Source: Nocardioides islandensis (GTDB lineage Bacteria; Actinomycetota; Actinomycetes; Propionibacteriales; Nocardioidaceae). Taken from it: DNA of 64,000 nt. Below the pieces are notes generated by a model that was given only the letters and a program-made list of their open reading frames with translations, was not told the origin of the DNA and searched no databases. The DNA is taken from contig NZ_JADKPN010000002.1 in assembly GCF_015352455.1 (NCBI RefSeq), positions 329,060 to 393,059 on the forward strand. Direction: 5' to 3'. The position numbers were made by a program, and so were the translations under genes. Numbering within the stretch: position 1 is the stretch's first letter; each line of letters begins with the position of its first letter. Shown in pieces: positions 46,199-55,131 of this stretch.

Positions 46199-47008
46199 TC
46201 AGGCCGAACAGATCGCGGCGGCCGCGGCGGCGTAGGCGAGCGCCTCGCCCTCGAGGTCGTCGAGGCCGACGCCGGCCGTCACCCGCTCGTGCGTGGTCCA
46301 GAGGCGGAACAGCATCGCGCGGGCCACCGCCGGGACCGGCACCCCCAGGTCGTCGAGCAGGCGCGCGTCGCCGCCGTACCAGCACAGCGCGTCGGCGACG
46401 AGCACGCCCTCGGCGTACGCCGGCGGCCGCCAGTACGGCGAGACGTCGATGACCGCAGGGTCGAGCTCCTCGGCCAGCAGCACGTTGCCGCCGAGGTCGG
46501 CGTGCACGACCTGGGACTCCCCCAGCGGCCGGCAGGTCCTCTCGAGCAGGGCCGCGGTGGCCGCGAGCGGGGCGACCGGCTCGGCCGCTCCGGCCGCGCC
46601 CCACGCCCGGCGGTCGGCCCGGGCCCACCAGCTGTCGCGGCGGTCGATGAAGGAGGGGCGGCGCAGACCGGCGACCGAGCGGTGGAAGGCTCGTCCACCC
46701 TCCAGGGCGAGCGCCCAGCGCTCGGGCGTCGGACCGGCCTCGGGGACCGAGGTCCCCTCGACCCACCGGCTGGCCGCCCACCCGTCGACCACCCACGAGC
46801 CGTCGACGGCGGCCAGCGCCTCGGCCATCCGGTAGCCCCGCCGCTCGACGCCCGCGACCTCCGTGCCGAGCCAGGCCTGCAGACCGTGGTCGGTCTCGGG
46901 CTTGAGCACGACGTCGTCCACGACCCAGGTGGGAGCGACCAGCGGTCGCGGCTGGTTCGCCAGCCCGAACGCCGCCAGCACCGTGGGGGTCGGGGGCGGT
47001 CCGGTCAT
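46199..47008 (-). CDS. TIGR02569 family protein (aminoglycoside-phosphotransferase-like)
   Basis: 269 aa. Kinase-like fold with the conserved ESQVVHADLGGNVLLAEELDPAVIDVSPYWRPPAYAEGV, in which HADLGGN replaces the catalytic loop and IDVSPYW the DFG-like metal site. These residues define the actinobacterial TIGR02569 family; they suggest an atypical phosphotransferase. Substrate unknown. The start overlaps the DUF5719 stop by 4 nt, so it is the last gene of a four-gene leftward operon. Confidence 0.8.
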   Translation of the reverse strand: MTGPPPTPTVLAAFGLANQPRPLVAPTWVVDDVVLKPETDHGLQAWLGTEVAGVERRGYRMAEALAAVDGSWVVDGWAASRWVEGTSVPEAGPTPERWALALEGGRAFHRSVAGLRRPSFIDRRDSWWARADRRAWGAAGAAEPVAPLAATAALLERTCRPLGESQVVHADLGGNVLLAEELDPAVIDVSPYWRPPAYAEGVLVADALCWYGGDARLLDDLGVPVPAVARAMLFRLWTTHERVTAGVGLDDLEGEALAYAAAAAAICSA

Positions 47009-48426
47009 GGCAGGGCGGGTCGTACGTCGGGCACCAGGCCCGTGCGCACCAGCTCGTGCAGCCCGGTCACCGAGGCACCGCCGTCCTCGACGACCAGCGC
47101 GCCACGGACGGTCGTGCCGGACGGCGCCACGTCCACGAGGACGGTCTTCGCCGGAAGCTTCACCCGGGCCGTGGTCCCCGGCTTGAGGTCGACGGCGATG
47201 ACCTTCTCCCCACCGCCCTCGAGGTGCGCCGTCACCTGGGCCGAGCCGACGGAGTCGCCGCTGAGCGCGACCGTGCCCCGGCCCTTCGGGCCCAGCTCCG
47301 GCAGCAGCACCTGGGTCGGCTCGGTCACCGGCGGGAGCGGGACGGCGTGCGAGACGTCGCCGCCGACGAAGGAGCGCAACGTCGCGGTGACCGGGTGGGT
47401 GGCCTCGACCTGCACGCCGAGGGCGCCGTCGTCGACGGCCTTGCCGAGGATCGCGCTGAGCGGGACACGGACGACGGTGCCGGGCGGCACCCGTACCTCG
47501 TCCAGGCCGCGGGGCTCGAACGCGGAGTCCTGCGTCACGACCTTGATCGTCGCGCGCACCTCGTCGTCCCCGTCGTTGGCGACGACCAGGGCCCGGGTGC
47601 CCTGGCCGCGGGGCAGGCCGAGCATGGTCAGCTGCTGCGCCGGCAGCTGCGGGGCCAGCCAGTCGGTGCCCGCCTCGCCGCGGCCGAGCTCGTCGAAGGT
47701 GTCCACGGCATGGACGCCGAGCCGCCCCCGCGAGACCTCGACGTGCGCGGCCAGCTCACCGCGCAGCGGGATCTCCCGGGAGAGGTCCAGGCTCAGGCTG
47801 CGGCCGCCGGGCACGGTGATGCCGCGCAACGACGGCGCGTCGACCGGCCCGCGCGGGCCGATGACGGTGATGTCCGCGACCGCGGGACCGGGGTCGGGGT
47901 TGACCAGCTCGATGACCGAGGTGTGTCGCGCGGCCGCGCCGAGCCCGGTGAACCACTGGTCGGACTCCGGGACGCGGCAGGACACCGCCGCCGGACCGGC
48001 GTCGAAGCGCGCCGACACCAGCCCGGCTGCCATCTCGTCGACGGCCCGCACGACCAGGGGCCGCTTGCCCGCATCGACGGTGACGGGAGCGTCAGAGGGG
48101 ACCTGGACCGGGGTGGGTACGTCGGAGCCCGCCTCGGTCACCTCGACCGGACCGGAGGCTCCCTCGGCGCTGGCGACGGCGACCTGCCCGGCCTTGCTGA
48201 GGCCGCCGGGGCAGGTCTGGATGGCCAGGTTGAGGTCGGTCTCCCGCGGCGGGTGCGTGGCGTCGTCGGGCTGCGGCTCCGACACCAGCGACAGCGCACC
48301 GACGGTGAGGGCGGGGAGCACCACGGCGAGGACGGCGGTCAGGTTGAGGCGCGCGCGCAACCCGCGCGCGACCCGCTCGGGTGGCGGCAGCGCCATCCGG
48401 CGACCCCGCGACTGCTGCCGGCTCAC
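47005..48426 (-). CDS. DUF5719 membrane-anchored protein
   Basis: 473 aa from GTG 48426. A single membrane anchor (about 27-47) is followed by an extracellular beta-rich region made of immunoglobulin-like or adhesin-like repeats (SVIELVNPDPGPAVADITVIGPRGP, VANDGDDEVRATIKVVTQ). This is DUF5719, found beside large GT2 glycosyltransferases in actinobacteria. It probably helps the neighbouring enzyme, to which it is coupled by a 4-nt overlap, in building or binding a surface glycan (inference). Confidence 0.75.
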   Translation of the reverse strand: MSRQQSRGRRMALPPPERVARGLRARLNLTAVLAVVLPALTVGALSLVSEPQPDDATHPPRETDLNLAIQTCPGGLSKAGQVAVASAEGASGPVEVTEAGSDVPTPVQVPSDAPVTVDAGKRPLVVRAVDEMAAGLVSARFDAGPAAVSCRVPESDQWFTGLGAAARHTSVIELVNPDPGPAVADITVIGPRGPVDAPSLRGITVPGGRSLSLDLSREIPLRGELAAHVEVSRGRLGVHAVDTFDELGRGEAGTDWLAPQLPAQQLTMLGLPRGQGTRALVVANDGDDEVRATIKVVTQDSAFEPRGLDEVRVPPGTVVRVPLSAILGKAVDDGALGVQVEATHPVTATLRSFVGGDVSHAVPLPPVTEPTQVLLPELGPKGRGTVALSGDSVGSAQVTAHLEGGGEKVIAVDLKPGTTARVKLPAKTVLVDVAPSGTTVRGALVVEDGGASVTGLHELVRTGLVPDVRPALP

Positions 48427-51311
48427 GAGTCCGCCTCCTGCCGCTTGATGCCGGTACTCGGCGCCGACAGCACCAGCACGACGACGATCGCGAGCCCCTG
48501 GACGGCGAGCAGGACGACCCGCACCCACGACGCGTCGCCGTCCAGCGCGTGCTCGTCGACGGGCCGGCTGACCTGCCAGGCCCGGGTCGACCGGTCCTCG
48601 GCGCTCGCCTGGTCGAGTCCGCCCGACGCGTCGAGGCCGGCGGCCACGACGCCGTCGGCGGGCGACGGCAGCACGATGTACTGGATGCCCTGCTCGGCGA
48701 GCCGGGCGACCACGGCGGCCCGCGGGCGGGACGTGAGCGCCTGGACGGTCGCGTCGAAGTCGGGGTCGGGCTTCGTGGCGGCGAGGATCTCGTCCTCGCC
48801 GATCGTCACGCCGTCGCCGCGACGCACGGCGTACGTCATCCCGTCCTCGACGCTGCCGCGGATGACGAGGATGCCGTGGGCGGCGCCGCGCTCGGCGTCC
48901 TGGACCATGTAGGTCGGGATGCCGGTGTCGCGGTCGTCGGTCAGCTCACCGGGTCCCTCGAGGACGAACCAGGCCAGGCCGAACACCGGCACCACGGCGG
49001 CCAGGGCCGTGAGTGTCACCGGGACGAGCTTGCGGATCGTCGTACCGGTGCGGCGCGCGCGGGTCGCCAGGCCGTGGATCGCGAGGAACGCCGCCACCAC
49101 GAAGGCCCCGCGCAGGACCACGAGGAAGAAGCCGAGCCCCGGCCGGGCCTCACCGACCGGGAGGGTCAGGCTCACCGCGCCGAGGGCGGCCGAGGTGACC
49201 GCCGCGACGAGCGCGACGATCCACACGACCAGGACCGGGATGCGGGAGCGCGACGGGACGAGCGCCAGGACCGCCATGACTGCCAGCGCGACGCCGAGCC
49301 ACCAGGGCGCCCCCAGGTCGCCCGGCAGCCGACCGCCGAGCAGGTCGCCGAAGTCGAGGGCCGGGTCGGGCAGCCGACCGGAGTCGAGCAGCAGGCTGCG
49401 GCCCGCGCCGTACCGGACCGCCGGCAGCCACCACGGCGCCAGCAGCACGGGCACCGACACGATCGCGGCCGAGGGCGGGCCCCACACCGAGCGGTCGCGC
49501 ATCAGCGCCGGGGCGATCGTGAACCCGACGCCGATCATCGCCACGCCCAGGGCGGCCGCGAAGAACCAGGCGACGGGCGTGAACGCCGCGACCAGCGCGA
49601 GCAGCAACCCGGTACGCCAGGCCGCGCGCCACCGCCGGTCGCCCTCGGGGTCGGCGAAACCGAGGGCCGCGTGCCCCAGCCACGGCAGCACGGCCGTCAC
49701 CACCACGATGCCGAGCCGTCCGTCACCCCAGGCTCCGCTCACGACGGGCACGAGGGCGTACGTCGTGGCGGCCACCGCGAGCAGCCACCGGGGTGCGCCC
49801 GCAGCGTCGCTGAGGTGGCCGACCACGCGCAGGAACCGCCAGGCGCCCCAGAGCGCGACCGGCACGGCGAACAGCAGGATCGAGGAGATGGCCGCGGTGA
49901 CGCTGCCGCCGAGCACGGTGGACAGGATCGCGAGCGGGAGCACGTACGCCGGCGCCGGGATGGCCGTCCCCTGCCCGAGCGCGTGCCAGGACTCGGTCTG
50001 CAGCCGCCACAGGTCACGGGCCTGGTCGGGAGCGGCAGAGAGGCCGCCGCCACTGACCGGACCGATGGCCTCGCGGGCGCCGAACAGCACGAGCAGCACG
50101 AAGACCGCGACGCCGAGCGCGACCGGGTTGGTGAGGAAGCGGGCCACCACGCCGGTGTCGACCGCGGGAGCGTCCTCGTCCTCCACCGTCGTGCGTCGTC
50201 GTGGGGTGACGGGGTGGTCGGGCTCGGCCGCGGCGGCCGCCGCGCGACGGCGTTCGGCGACGTCCTGGGCCTGCAGGGTCAGCGCCGTGACCAGGTCGCT
50301 GACGGCGTCGAGACCGTGGCGGTAGGGCAGCCATCGCGGCGCGAGCAGGGGCCGGACGTCGTGGGCCTGCGCGGGTCGTCGTTGCCGTCGCTCGCGGCGG
50401 GCGGCCAGCACCTGGCGCGGCGAGCCGTACAGGGAGACCAGAGCGGCCAGCTCGTCGAGGGCCTGGCCGACGGCCCGGACCAGCAGGAAGCCGAGGACGC
50501 GCAGCAGGGTCCCGAACCCGAGCCGGACCACCTGCCAGGGCAGCGAGCGGGTCGAGGCGTTGGCGAGCAGCGTGTACAGGGCGGCCCGGCGCTCCTGGTA
50601 GTGCGTGTGCCGGCCGGTCAGCGGGGTACGGCGGACGCCGCGGTGCGCGGCCTCGACGTGGAAGACCACCGCCGAGGGCACCACGATCGTGCGGTGCCCG
50701 GCCGCAGCGGCCCGCCAGCCGAAGTCGATGTCGTTGCCGAACACGGCGAGCTGACGGTCCAGGCCGCCGAGCTCCTCCAGCACCGAGCGGCGCACGAGCA
50801 TCCCGGCGGTGTTGACGGCCAGCACCGTGCGGATCTCGTCGTGCTGGCCCTGGTCGTACTCCGCCCGCTCGAGGCCGGTCTCGCGGCGTCCCGTGGCGGA
50901 GATGGTGACGCCGACCTCGAGCAGCCGGCGCAGCGAGGGCCACTCGCGGAGCTTGGGGCCCAGGACGTCGGCGTCGGGGTTCGCGTCGGCCGCGGCGAGC
51001 AGCTCGCCCAGCGCGTCGGGGGCGGGGTTCGCGTCGTCGTGGATCAGCCAGACCCAGTCCGCGTCCGCGATCTCGGCCAACCCGAGGTCGACGGCCTCGG
51101 GGAAGGTCGTGGAGGACGGGGCCCGGACGACGTGGCCGAACGCCTGCTCGAGCAGGTCGGCCGACGCGTCCTTGCTGCCGGTGTCGACGGCGTGCACCGC
51201 CGCGGGAGGCACCCGCTGGGCCTGGATGCCCCCGATCACCGACGGCAGCCACCGGGCGCCGTCATGACTGACGACGAGCGCGACGACGCGCTCTCCCGGG
51301 GCCGGATTCAC
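48423..51311 (-). CDS. large membrane GT2 glycosyltransferase
   Basis: 962 aa from GTG 51311. Residues about 8-235 are a GT-A domain (VVALVVSHDGARWLPSVIGGIQAQ, WVWLIHDDANPAPDALGEL with the DD metal ligand, FGNDIDFGWRAAAAGH). The remainder has about 12 membrane helices with a charged linker near 360-385. This matches the actinobacterial family encoded by genes next to DUF5719 and whiB2. It most likely builds or exports a surface polysaccharide or arabinan-type polymer; the donor is unknown. Confidence 0.85.
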   Translation of the reverse strand: MNPAPGERVVALVVSHDGARWLPSVIGGIQAQRVPPAAVHAVDTGSKDASADLLEQAFGHVVRAPSSTTFPEAVDLGLAEIADADWVWLIHDDANPAPDALGELLAAADANPDADVLGPKLREWPSLRRLLEVGVTISATGRRETGLERAEYDQGQHDEIRTVLAVNTAGMLVRRSVLEELGGLDRQLAVFGNDIDFGWRAAAAGHRTIVVPSAVVFHVEAAHRGVRRTPLTGRHTHYQERRAALYTLLANASTRSLPWQVVRLGFGTLLRVLGFLLVRAVGQALDELAALVSLYGSPRQVLAARRERRQRRPAQAHDVRPLLAPRWLPYRHGLDAVSDLVTALTLQAQDVAERRRAAAAAAEPDHPVTPRRRTTVEDEDAPAVDTGVVARFLTNPVALGVAVFVLLVLFGAREAIGPVSGGGLSAAPDQARDLWRLQTESWHALGQGTAIPAPAYVLPLAILSTVLGGSVTAAISSILLFAVPVALWGAWRFLRVVGHLSDAAGAPRWLLAVAATTYALVPVVSGAWGDGRLGIVVVTAVLPWLGHAALGFADPEGDRRWRAAWRTGLLLALVAAFTPVAWFFAAALGVAMIGVGFTIAPALMRDRSVWGPPSAAIVSVPVLLAPWWLPAVRYGAGRSLLLDSGRLPDPALDFGDLLGGRLPGDLGAPWWLGVALAVMAVLALVPSRSRIPVLVVWIVALVAAVTSAALGAVSLTLPVGEARPGLGFFLVVLRGAFVVAAFLAIHGLATRARRTGTTIRKLVPVTLTALAAVVPVFGLAWFVLEGPGELTDDRDTGIPTYMVQDAERGAAHGILVIRGSVEDGMTYAVRRGDGVTIGEDEILAATKPDPDFDATVQALTSRPRAAVVARLAEQGIQYIVLPSPADGVVAAGLDASGGLDQASAEDRSTRAWQVSRPVDEHALDGDASWVRVVLLAVQGLAIVVVLVLSAPSTGIKRQEADS

Positions 51312-51379
51312 GGGGGTTCACGCTAACGAGGGACTGATGACCCGACGAATCCGCGCAGGTGAGGCATGACTCTCACCCG

Positions 51380-51397
51380 CGCTCGCGACGGCGAGCG
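51380..51397 (-). terminator. whiB terminator hairpin
   Basis: CGCTCGC and GCGAGCG make a perfect 7-bp stem around GACG, 12 bp beyond the whiB stop (51410). The adjacent GCGAAGCGAGCGG can pair with the same arm, giving an alternative stem. Confidence 0.5.
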
Positions 51398-51409
51398 AAG
51401 CGAGCGGTG

Positions 51410-51664
51410 CTACACCGCTTTCTTCTTCAGCTTGCGACGCTCGCGCTCGGAGAGTCCGCCCCAGATGCCGAACCGCTCGTCGTTCATGAGGGCCGACTCG
51501 AGACACTCGTTGCGCACATCGCAGGTGAGGCAGACCTTCTTGGCCTCACGGGTGGAACCGCCTTTTTCGGGGAAGAACGCCTCCGGGTCCGTCTGGGCGC
51601 ACAACGCGCGCTCCTGCCAGCCCCCGTCCTCGGCGTCCCCGTCGAGGAGAAACAGTTCTCTCAC
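51410..51664 (-). CDS. whiB2: WhiB2-type transcriptional regulator
   Basis: 84 aa from GTG 51664. Four cysteine ligands for a [4Fe-4S] cluster at 22, 45, 48 and 54, the beta-turn GIWGG (66-70) and the basic C-terminus ERERRKLKKKAV. WhiB2/WhmD proteins control septum formation and cell division with WhiA. The GTG follows AAAGGG at 8-nt spacing. Position beside cofD matches whiB2 (Rv3260c) beside fbiA. Confidence 0.9.
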   Translation of the reverse strand: MRELFLLDGDAEDGGWQERALCAQTDPEAFFPEKGGSTREAKKVCLTCDVRNECLESALMNDERFGIWGGLSERERRKLKKKAV

Positions 51665-51736
51665 GGCACTCGCCCTTTCGACCCGGTTCTCCGGCCCCCG
51701 ACTCTCTGCCGGTGGTGCCGGAACAACACTGTGGGA

Positions 51737-51766
51737 ATTACATGCCTGTCGTACACCGGAAGTCAA
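51737..51766 (-). promoter_or_regulatory. whiB2 promoter
   Basis: Minus-strand -35 TTGACT (51766-51761) and -10 TGTAAT (51742-51737) with an 18-nt spacer. Transcription would start near 51730, giving a leader of about 66 nt. On the plus strand TATATG at 51779-51784 may be a -10 for cofD. Confidence 0.55.
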
Positions 51767-51853
51767 GCCCGCGTCTGGTATATGCAGAAACCCGATCCAC
51801 CGATCCTGGGGGTGGTCCAGACCGCCGGAAACCCCTGCGGCAGGCTGTGCGCC

Positions 51854-52900
51854 ATGCCCAGTCCGGTGTCCAGTCCGGTGTCCGGTCCGGCCACTCGCAT
51901 CACCGTCTTGTCCGGCGGTGTCGGTGGCGCCCGGTTCCTGCAAGGACTCTGGCACGGCATCGAGCAGAGGCTGGTTCCGGGGGTCTCGCCGGACGCCCGG
52001 GTGACCGTGGTCGCCAACACCGGCGACGACTGGTGGGTGCACGGGCTGAAGATCTGCCCCGACCTCGACACGGTCATGTACACCCTCGGCGGCGGCATCG
52101 ACCACGAGCGCGGCTGGGGCCGGCGCGAGGAGACCTGGCACGCCAAGGAGGAGCTGGCGGGCTACGGCGTCGAGCCGACCTGGTTCGGCCTGGGCGACCG
52201 TGACCTCGCCACCCACCTGGTACGCACGCAGATGCTGGACGCCGGGTACCCGCTCTCCCAGGTCACCGACGCGCTCTGCCGACGCTGGCTCGAGCCGACG
52301 TACGGCGACCGCGTCCGGCTGCTCCCGATGACCGACGACCGGATGGAGACGCACGTCGCCATCGCGGACCCCGACTCTCCGAGTGGCCGCCGGGTCGTGC
52401 ACTTCCAGGAGTACTGGGTGAAGCTGCGCGCGCAGGTCGCTGCCGAGGCCCTGGTGTTCGTCGGGCTCGAGGAGTCCTCGCCCGCGCCCGGCGTCATCGA
52501 CGCCATCACGGACGCCGACCTGGTCGTCGTCCCGCCGAGCAACCCGGTCGTGTCCGTCGGCACCATCCTCGGGGTGCCGCGCGTGCGCGAGGCGCTGGTG
52601 GCGACGCGGGCCCGCGTCGTGGGCCTCTCCCCCATCGTCGGCGGGCACCACCTGCGCGGCATGGCCGAGCAGCTGCTCACCACGATCGGCGTGGAGGTGA
52701 GCGCGGCCGGTGTCGGCCTGCACTACGGCGCGCGCTCCGACGGTGGCGTGCTCGACGGCTGGCTGGTCGACGAGGGCGATGTCGCCGACGTCCGCCGGGT
52801 GACCGAGGCCGGCCTCGCCTGCCGGGCCGTCCCGCTGCTGATGACCGACCTCGACGCGACCGCCGCGATGGCCGCGGCGGCGGTCGACCTGGTGTCGTGA
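51854..52900 (+). CDS. cofD: LPPG/EPPG transferase CofD (FbiA)
   Basis: 348 aa. ITVLSGGVGGARFLQGL is the nucleotide/substrate loop; VVANTGDDWWVHGLKICPDLDTVMYTLGG and the WFGLGDRDLATH, SNPVVSVGTILGVP, SPIVGG motifs complete the CofD/FbiA set. It joins a phospho-enolpyruvyl- or lactyl-guanosine diphosphate to Fo to make the F420-0 precursor. ATG 51854 begins a low-complexity N-terminus (SPVSSPVSGP) encoded by a 12-bp tandem repeat. Syntenic with Rv3261; cofE overlaps its stop by 4 nt. Confidence 0.93.
   Translation: MPSPVSSPVSGPATRITVLSGGVGGARFLQGLWHGIEQRLVPGVSPDARVTVVANTGDDWWVHGLKICPDLDTVMYTLGGGIDHERGWGRREETWHAKEELAGYGVEPTWFGLGDRDLATHLVRTQMLDAGYPLSQVTDALCRRWLEPTYGDRVRLLPMTDDRMETHVAIADPDSPSGRRVVHFQEYWVKLRAQVAAEALVFVGLEESSPAPGVIDAITDADLVVVPPSNPVVSVGTILGVPRVREALVATRARVVGLSPIVGGHHLRGMAEQLLTTIGVEVSAAGVGLHYGARSDGGVLDGWLVDEGDVADVRRVTEAGLACRAVPLLMTDLDATAAMAAAAVDLVS
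51861..51890. repeat. 12-bp tandem repeat in the cofD N-terminus
   Basis: Two and a half copies of GTCCGGTGTCCR. It encodes Ser-Pro-Val-Ser units that do not belong to the conserved fold, so slippage could change the N-terminal length. Confidence 0.6.
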
Positions 52901-53859
52901 CCCTGTCGGTGTGGGCGCCGGACGGCGCGCCCGGGGTAGGTGAGGGCGACGACCTGGCCGCCATGCTCGTCGGGCTGGTCGGCGCGGGCGGCCTCGAGGA
53001 CGGCGACGTCGTCGTGGTGACCAGCAAGGTCGTCGCGAAGTCCGAGGGCCGCGTCCGGGCCGGCGACCGCGCCGAGGCGATCGCCGAGGAGACGGTGCGG
53101 GTGGTCGCCCGCCGCGGCGGCACCGCGATCGTGCGCACCCGCCAGGGCCTGACCATGGCGGCGGCAGGGGTGGACGCCTCCAACGTCGAGCCGGGCCAGG
53201 TCGTGCTGCTGCCCGTGGACCCGGACGCGTCGGCTCGCGGGATCCGCGCGCGGCTGCACCAGCTGACGGGTCGGGTCGTCGGCGTCGTCGTGACCGACAC
53301 GGCCGGTCGCGCCTGGCGCGAGGGGCAGACCGACATCGCGGTCGGCGCCGCGGGGCTCCTCGTCACGCAGAGCTTCGCCGGGCAGGTCGACGGCTACGGC
53401 AACCCGCTCGCCGTGACGGCGCCCGCCGTGGCCGACGAGATCGCGGGCGCTGCCGAGCTCGTCCAGGGCAAGCTCGGCGGCCGGCCCTTCGCCGTGGTCC
53501 GCGGCCGTGCCGACCTGGTGCTGCCCGCCGGCGAGGAGGGTCCCGGGGCGGTCGCCCTCATCCGGCCGGACGGCACCGACATGTTCGGGTACGGCGCGCG
53601 GGAAGCGGTCATGCACGCCCTCGACCAGGACGGGGACCCCGGCGCCTTCGGAGCTCCGATGCCGGCGGCCGAGCTACGGGAGCTCCTGGACACCTGGATC
53701 CGGACCTGGGTCCAGGTCCAGGGTGACGAGATCCTCGTCGAGGACGTCGAGGGTCCCCGTCAGCTGGCGGTCGTCGTCGCGGCGTACGCCCACGGGTGGG
53801 AGGTCGCGTCCCGTAACGATTCGAGCGTCCGCCTCCGGCCGTCTGGTCCCTTTACGTAG
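52897..53859 (+). CDS. cofE: F420-0:L-glutamate ligase CofE, without FbiB reductase domain
   Basis: 320 aa from GTG 52897. The CofE domain spans about 1-235: VVVVTSKVVAKSEGRV, VRTRQGLTMAAAGVDASNVEPG, VVVTDTAGRAWREGQTDIAVGAAGL, QVDGYGNPLAVT. It adds L-glutamates to F420-0. Mycobacterial FbiB (448 aa) carries a second, FMN-reductase-like domain that is missing here; the last 85 residues are unlike it and end in a short beta-rich piece. Coupled with cofD by the GTGA overlap. Confidence 0.9.
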   Translation: MTLSVWAPDGAPGVGEGDDLAAMLVGLVGAGGLEDGDVVVVTSKVVAKSEGRVRAGDRAEAIAEETVRVVARRGGTAIVRTRQGLTMAAAGVDASNVEPGQVVLLPVDPDASARGIRARLHQLTGRVVGVVVTDTAGRAWREGQTDIAVGAAGLLVTQSFAGQVDGYGNPLAVTAPAVADEIAGAAELVQGKLGGRPFAVVRGRADLVLPAGEEGPGAVALIRPDGTDMFGYGAREAVMHALDQDGDPGAFGAPMPAAELRELLDTWIRTWVQVQGDEILVEDVEGPRQLAVVVAAYAHGWEVASRNDSSVRLRPSGPFT

Positions 53860-53917
53860 ACTCTCCCGACGTTCCCCCTGTCTGTAGCCCCCTCCTGAAC
53901 CCGCGAGGACCCCGCAC

Positions 53918-54658
53918 GTGGCGAAGCAAGCCAAGACCGACCGTCAGGCGGTCATCGAACAGATCCGCAGCCAGCAGAAGAGTGCTGAGAAGCGCCGCGG
54001 CCTGGCCATCGTCGGCGTCTGCGCGGTCGTCGCGCTGCTGATCGTGGCCCTCGCGGCGTACCGGCCGATCAAGAACTGGTGGGACCTGCGGCAGTTCCGA
54101 GACGTGGCGCTCGACAAGATCGGCGCCCCGGCGTCGGTGTGCGGCAAGGAGACGACCAAGAAGGCGACCGGCAACCAGCAGCACGTGCCGGACGGCCAGG
54201 CGATCTTCTACGACGACGCCCCGCCGGCCTTCGGCGAGCACTACGGCACGCCCGACCCGATGACCCGCAAGCTCTACACCGAGGGCGACCGGCCGCAGCT
54301 CGGCACGCTCGTGCACAACCTCGAGCACGGCTACACGATCCTCTGGTACGACCAGAGCGTCGCCGACGACAGCGACCAGATGAGCGAGCTGCGCGGCATC
54401 GCCGACAAGATGGCCGGCACCAGCAACTTCCGCTTCAAGTTCAAGGCCGTGCCGTGGCTCGAGTCCGACGGCAAGGCGTTCCCGAAGGACCAGCACATCG
54501 CCTTCACCCACTGGTCGATCGGCGGCGCGGACAAGGACCCGAGCGGCGACGGCCAGGTCGGCGTGTGGCAGTACTGCAGCTCGGTCTCCGGGGCGGCCCT
54601 CAGCGACTTCATGATCAAGTACCCCTACATGGACTCGCCCGAGCCCAACTCGATGTGA
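53918..54658 (+). CDS. DUF3105 membrane-anchored protein
   Basis: 246 aa from GTG 53918. A coiled-coil-like charged N-terminus (about 1-27), one membrane helix (28-48), and an extracytoplasmic domain with the family motif GTLVHNLEHGYTILWYD, where HxxxHG-type histidines probably bind metal. DUF3105 proteins are of unknown function. TAGACT at 53857-53862, overlapping the cofE stop, may be a -10. The next gene starts in its stop codon. Confidence 0.85.
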   Translation: MAKQAKTDRQAVIEQIRSQQKSAEKRRGLAIVGVCAVVALLIVALAAYRPIKNWWDLRQFRDVALDKIGAPASVCGKETTKKATGNQQHVPDGQAIFYDDAPPAFGEHYGTPDPMTRKLYTEGDRPQLGTLVHNLEHGYTILWYDQSVADDSDQMSELRGIADKMAGTSNFRFKFKAVPWLESDGKAFPKDQHIAFTHWSIGGADKDPSGDGQVGVWQYCSSVSGAALSDFMIKYPYMDSPEPNSM

Positions 54659-55131
54659 TGTCCGCGCTCCCTCCCCTGCCGGCGTCGGTACGGCGGGTGG
54701 CCGTCGTCAGCGGGTACTTCAACCCGCTGCACATCGGGCACCTCGACATGATGGAGTCCGCCCGCGCGCTGGCCGACGCCCTCGTGGTGATCGTGAACAA
54801 CGATGCCCAGCAGGTGATGAAGAAGGGCAAGGTCATCACCGACGAGACCGACCGGCTGCGCATCGTCAACGCCCTCCGCGTCGCGGACGCCGCGCTCGTC
54901 GCGGTCGACGAGGACGGCTCGGTCGCCGCGTCGCTGGAGGTCATCCACGCGGCGTACCCCGGTCTCGAGCTCACCTTCTGCAACGGCGGCGACCGCTCCC
55001 CCGGGGGCGACCCCGTGCCGACCGCCGAGTCCTCGGTCTGCGAGCGCCTCGGGATCACCATGGTCTGGGGCGTCGGCGGCGAGGCCAAGGCCGACTCCTC
55101 CACGCGGATCAACGAGGCGCTGGGCATCTGA
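54658..55131 (+). CDS. cytidylyltransferase-like nucleotidyltransferase
   Basis: 157 aa. Class I nucleotidyltransferase fold: VAVVSGYFNPLHIGHLDMMESAR with the HxGH signature (residues about 25-28), VVIVNNDAQQVMKKGK, NGGDRSPGG and a closing ADSSTRI. It should transfer CMP or AMP to a phosphorylated compound, in the manner of glycerol-3-phosphate cytidylyltransferase or RfaE-type enzymes. The substrate is not identifiable. Translationally coupled to DUF3105 by a TGATG overlap. Its 3' end overlaps the convergent DUF6326 gene by 23 bp. Confidence 0.8.
   Translation: MSALPPLPASVRRVAVVSGYFNPLHIGHLDMMESARALADALVVIVNNDAQQVMKKGKVITDETDRLRIVNALRVADAALVAVDEDGSVAASLEVIHAAYPGLELTFCNGGDRSPGGDPVPTAESSVCERLGITMVWGVGGEAKADSSTRINEALGI

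Noticed and set aside
51861..51890. Tandem repeat in cofD as a phase-variation switch
   Set aside because: The unit is 12 bp (a multiple of three), so slippage would not shift the frame.
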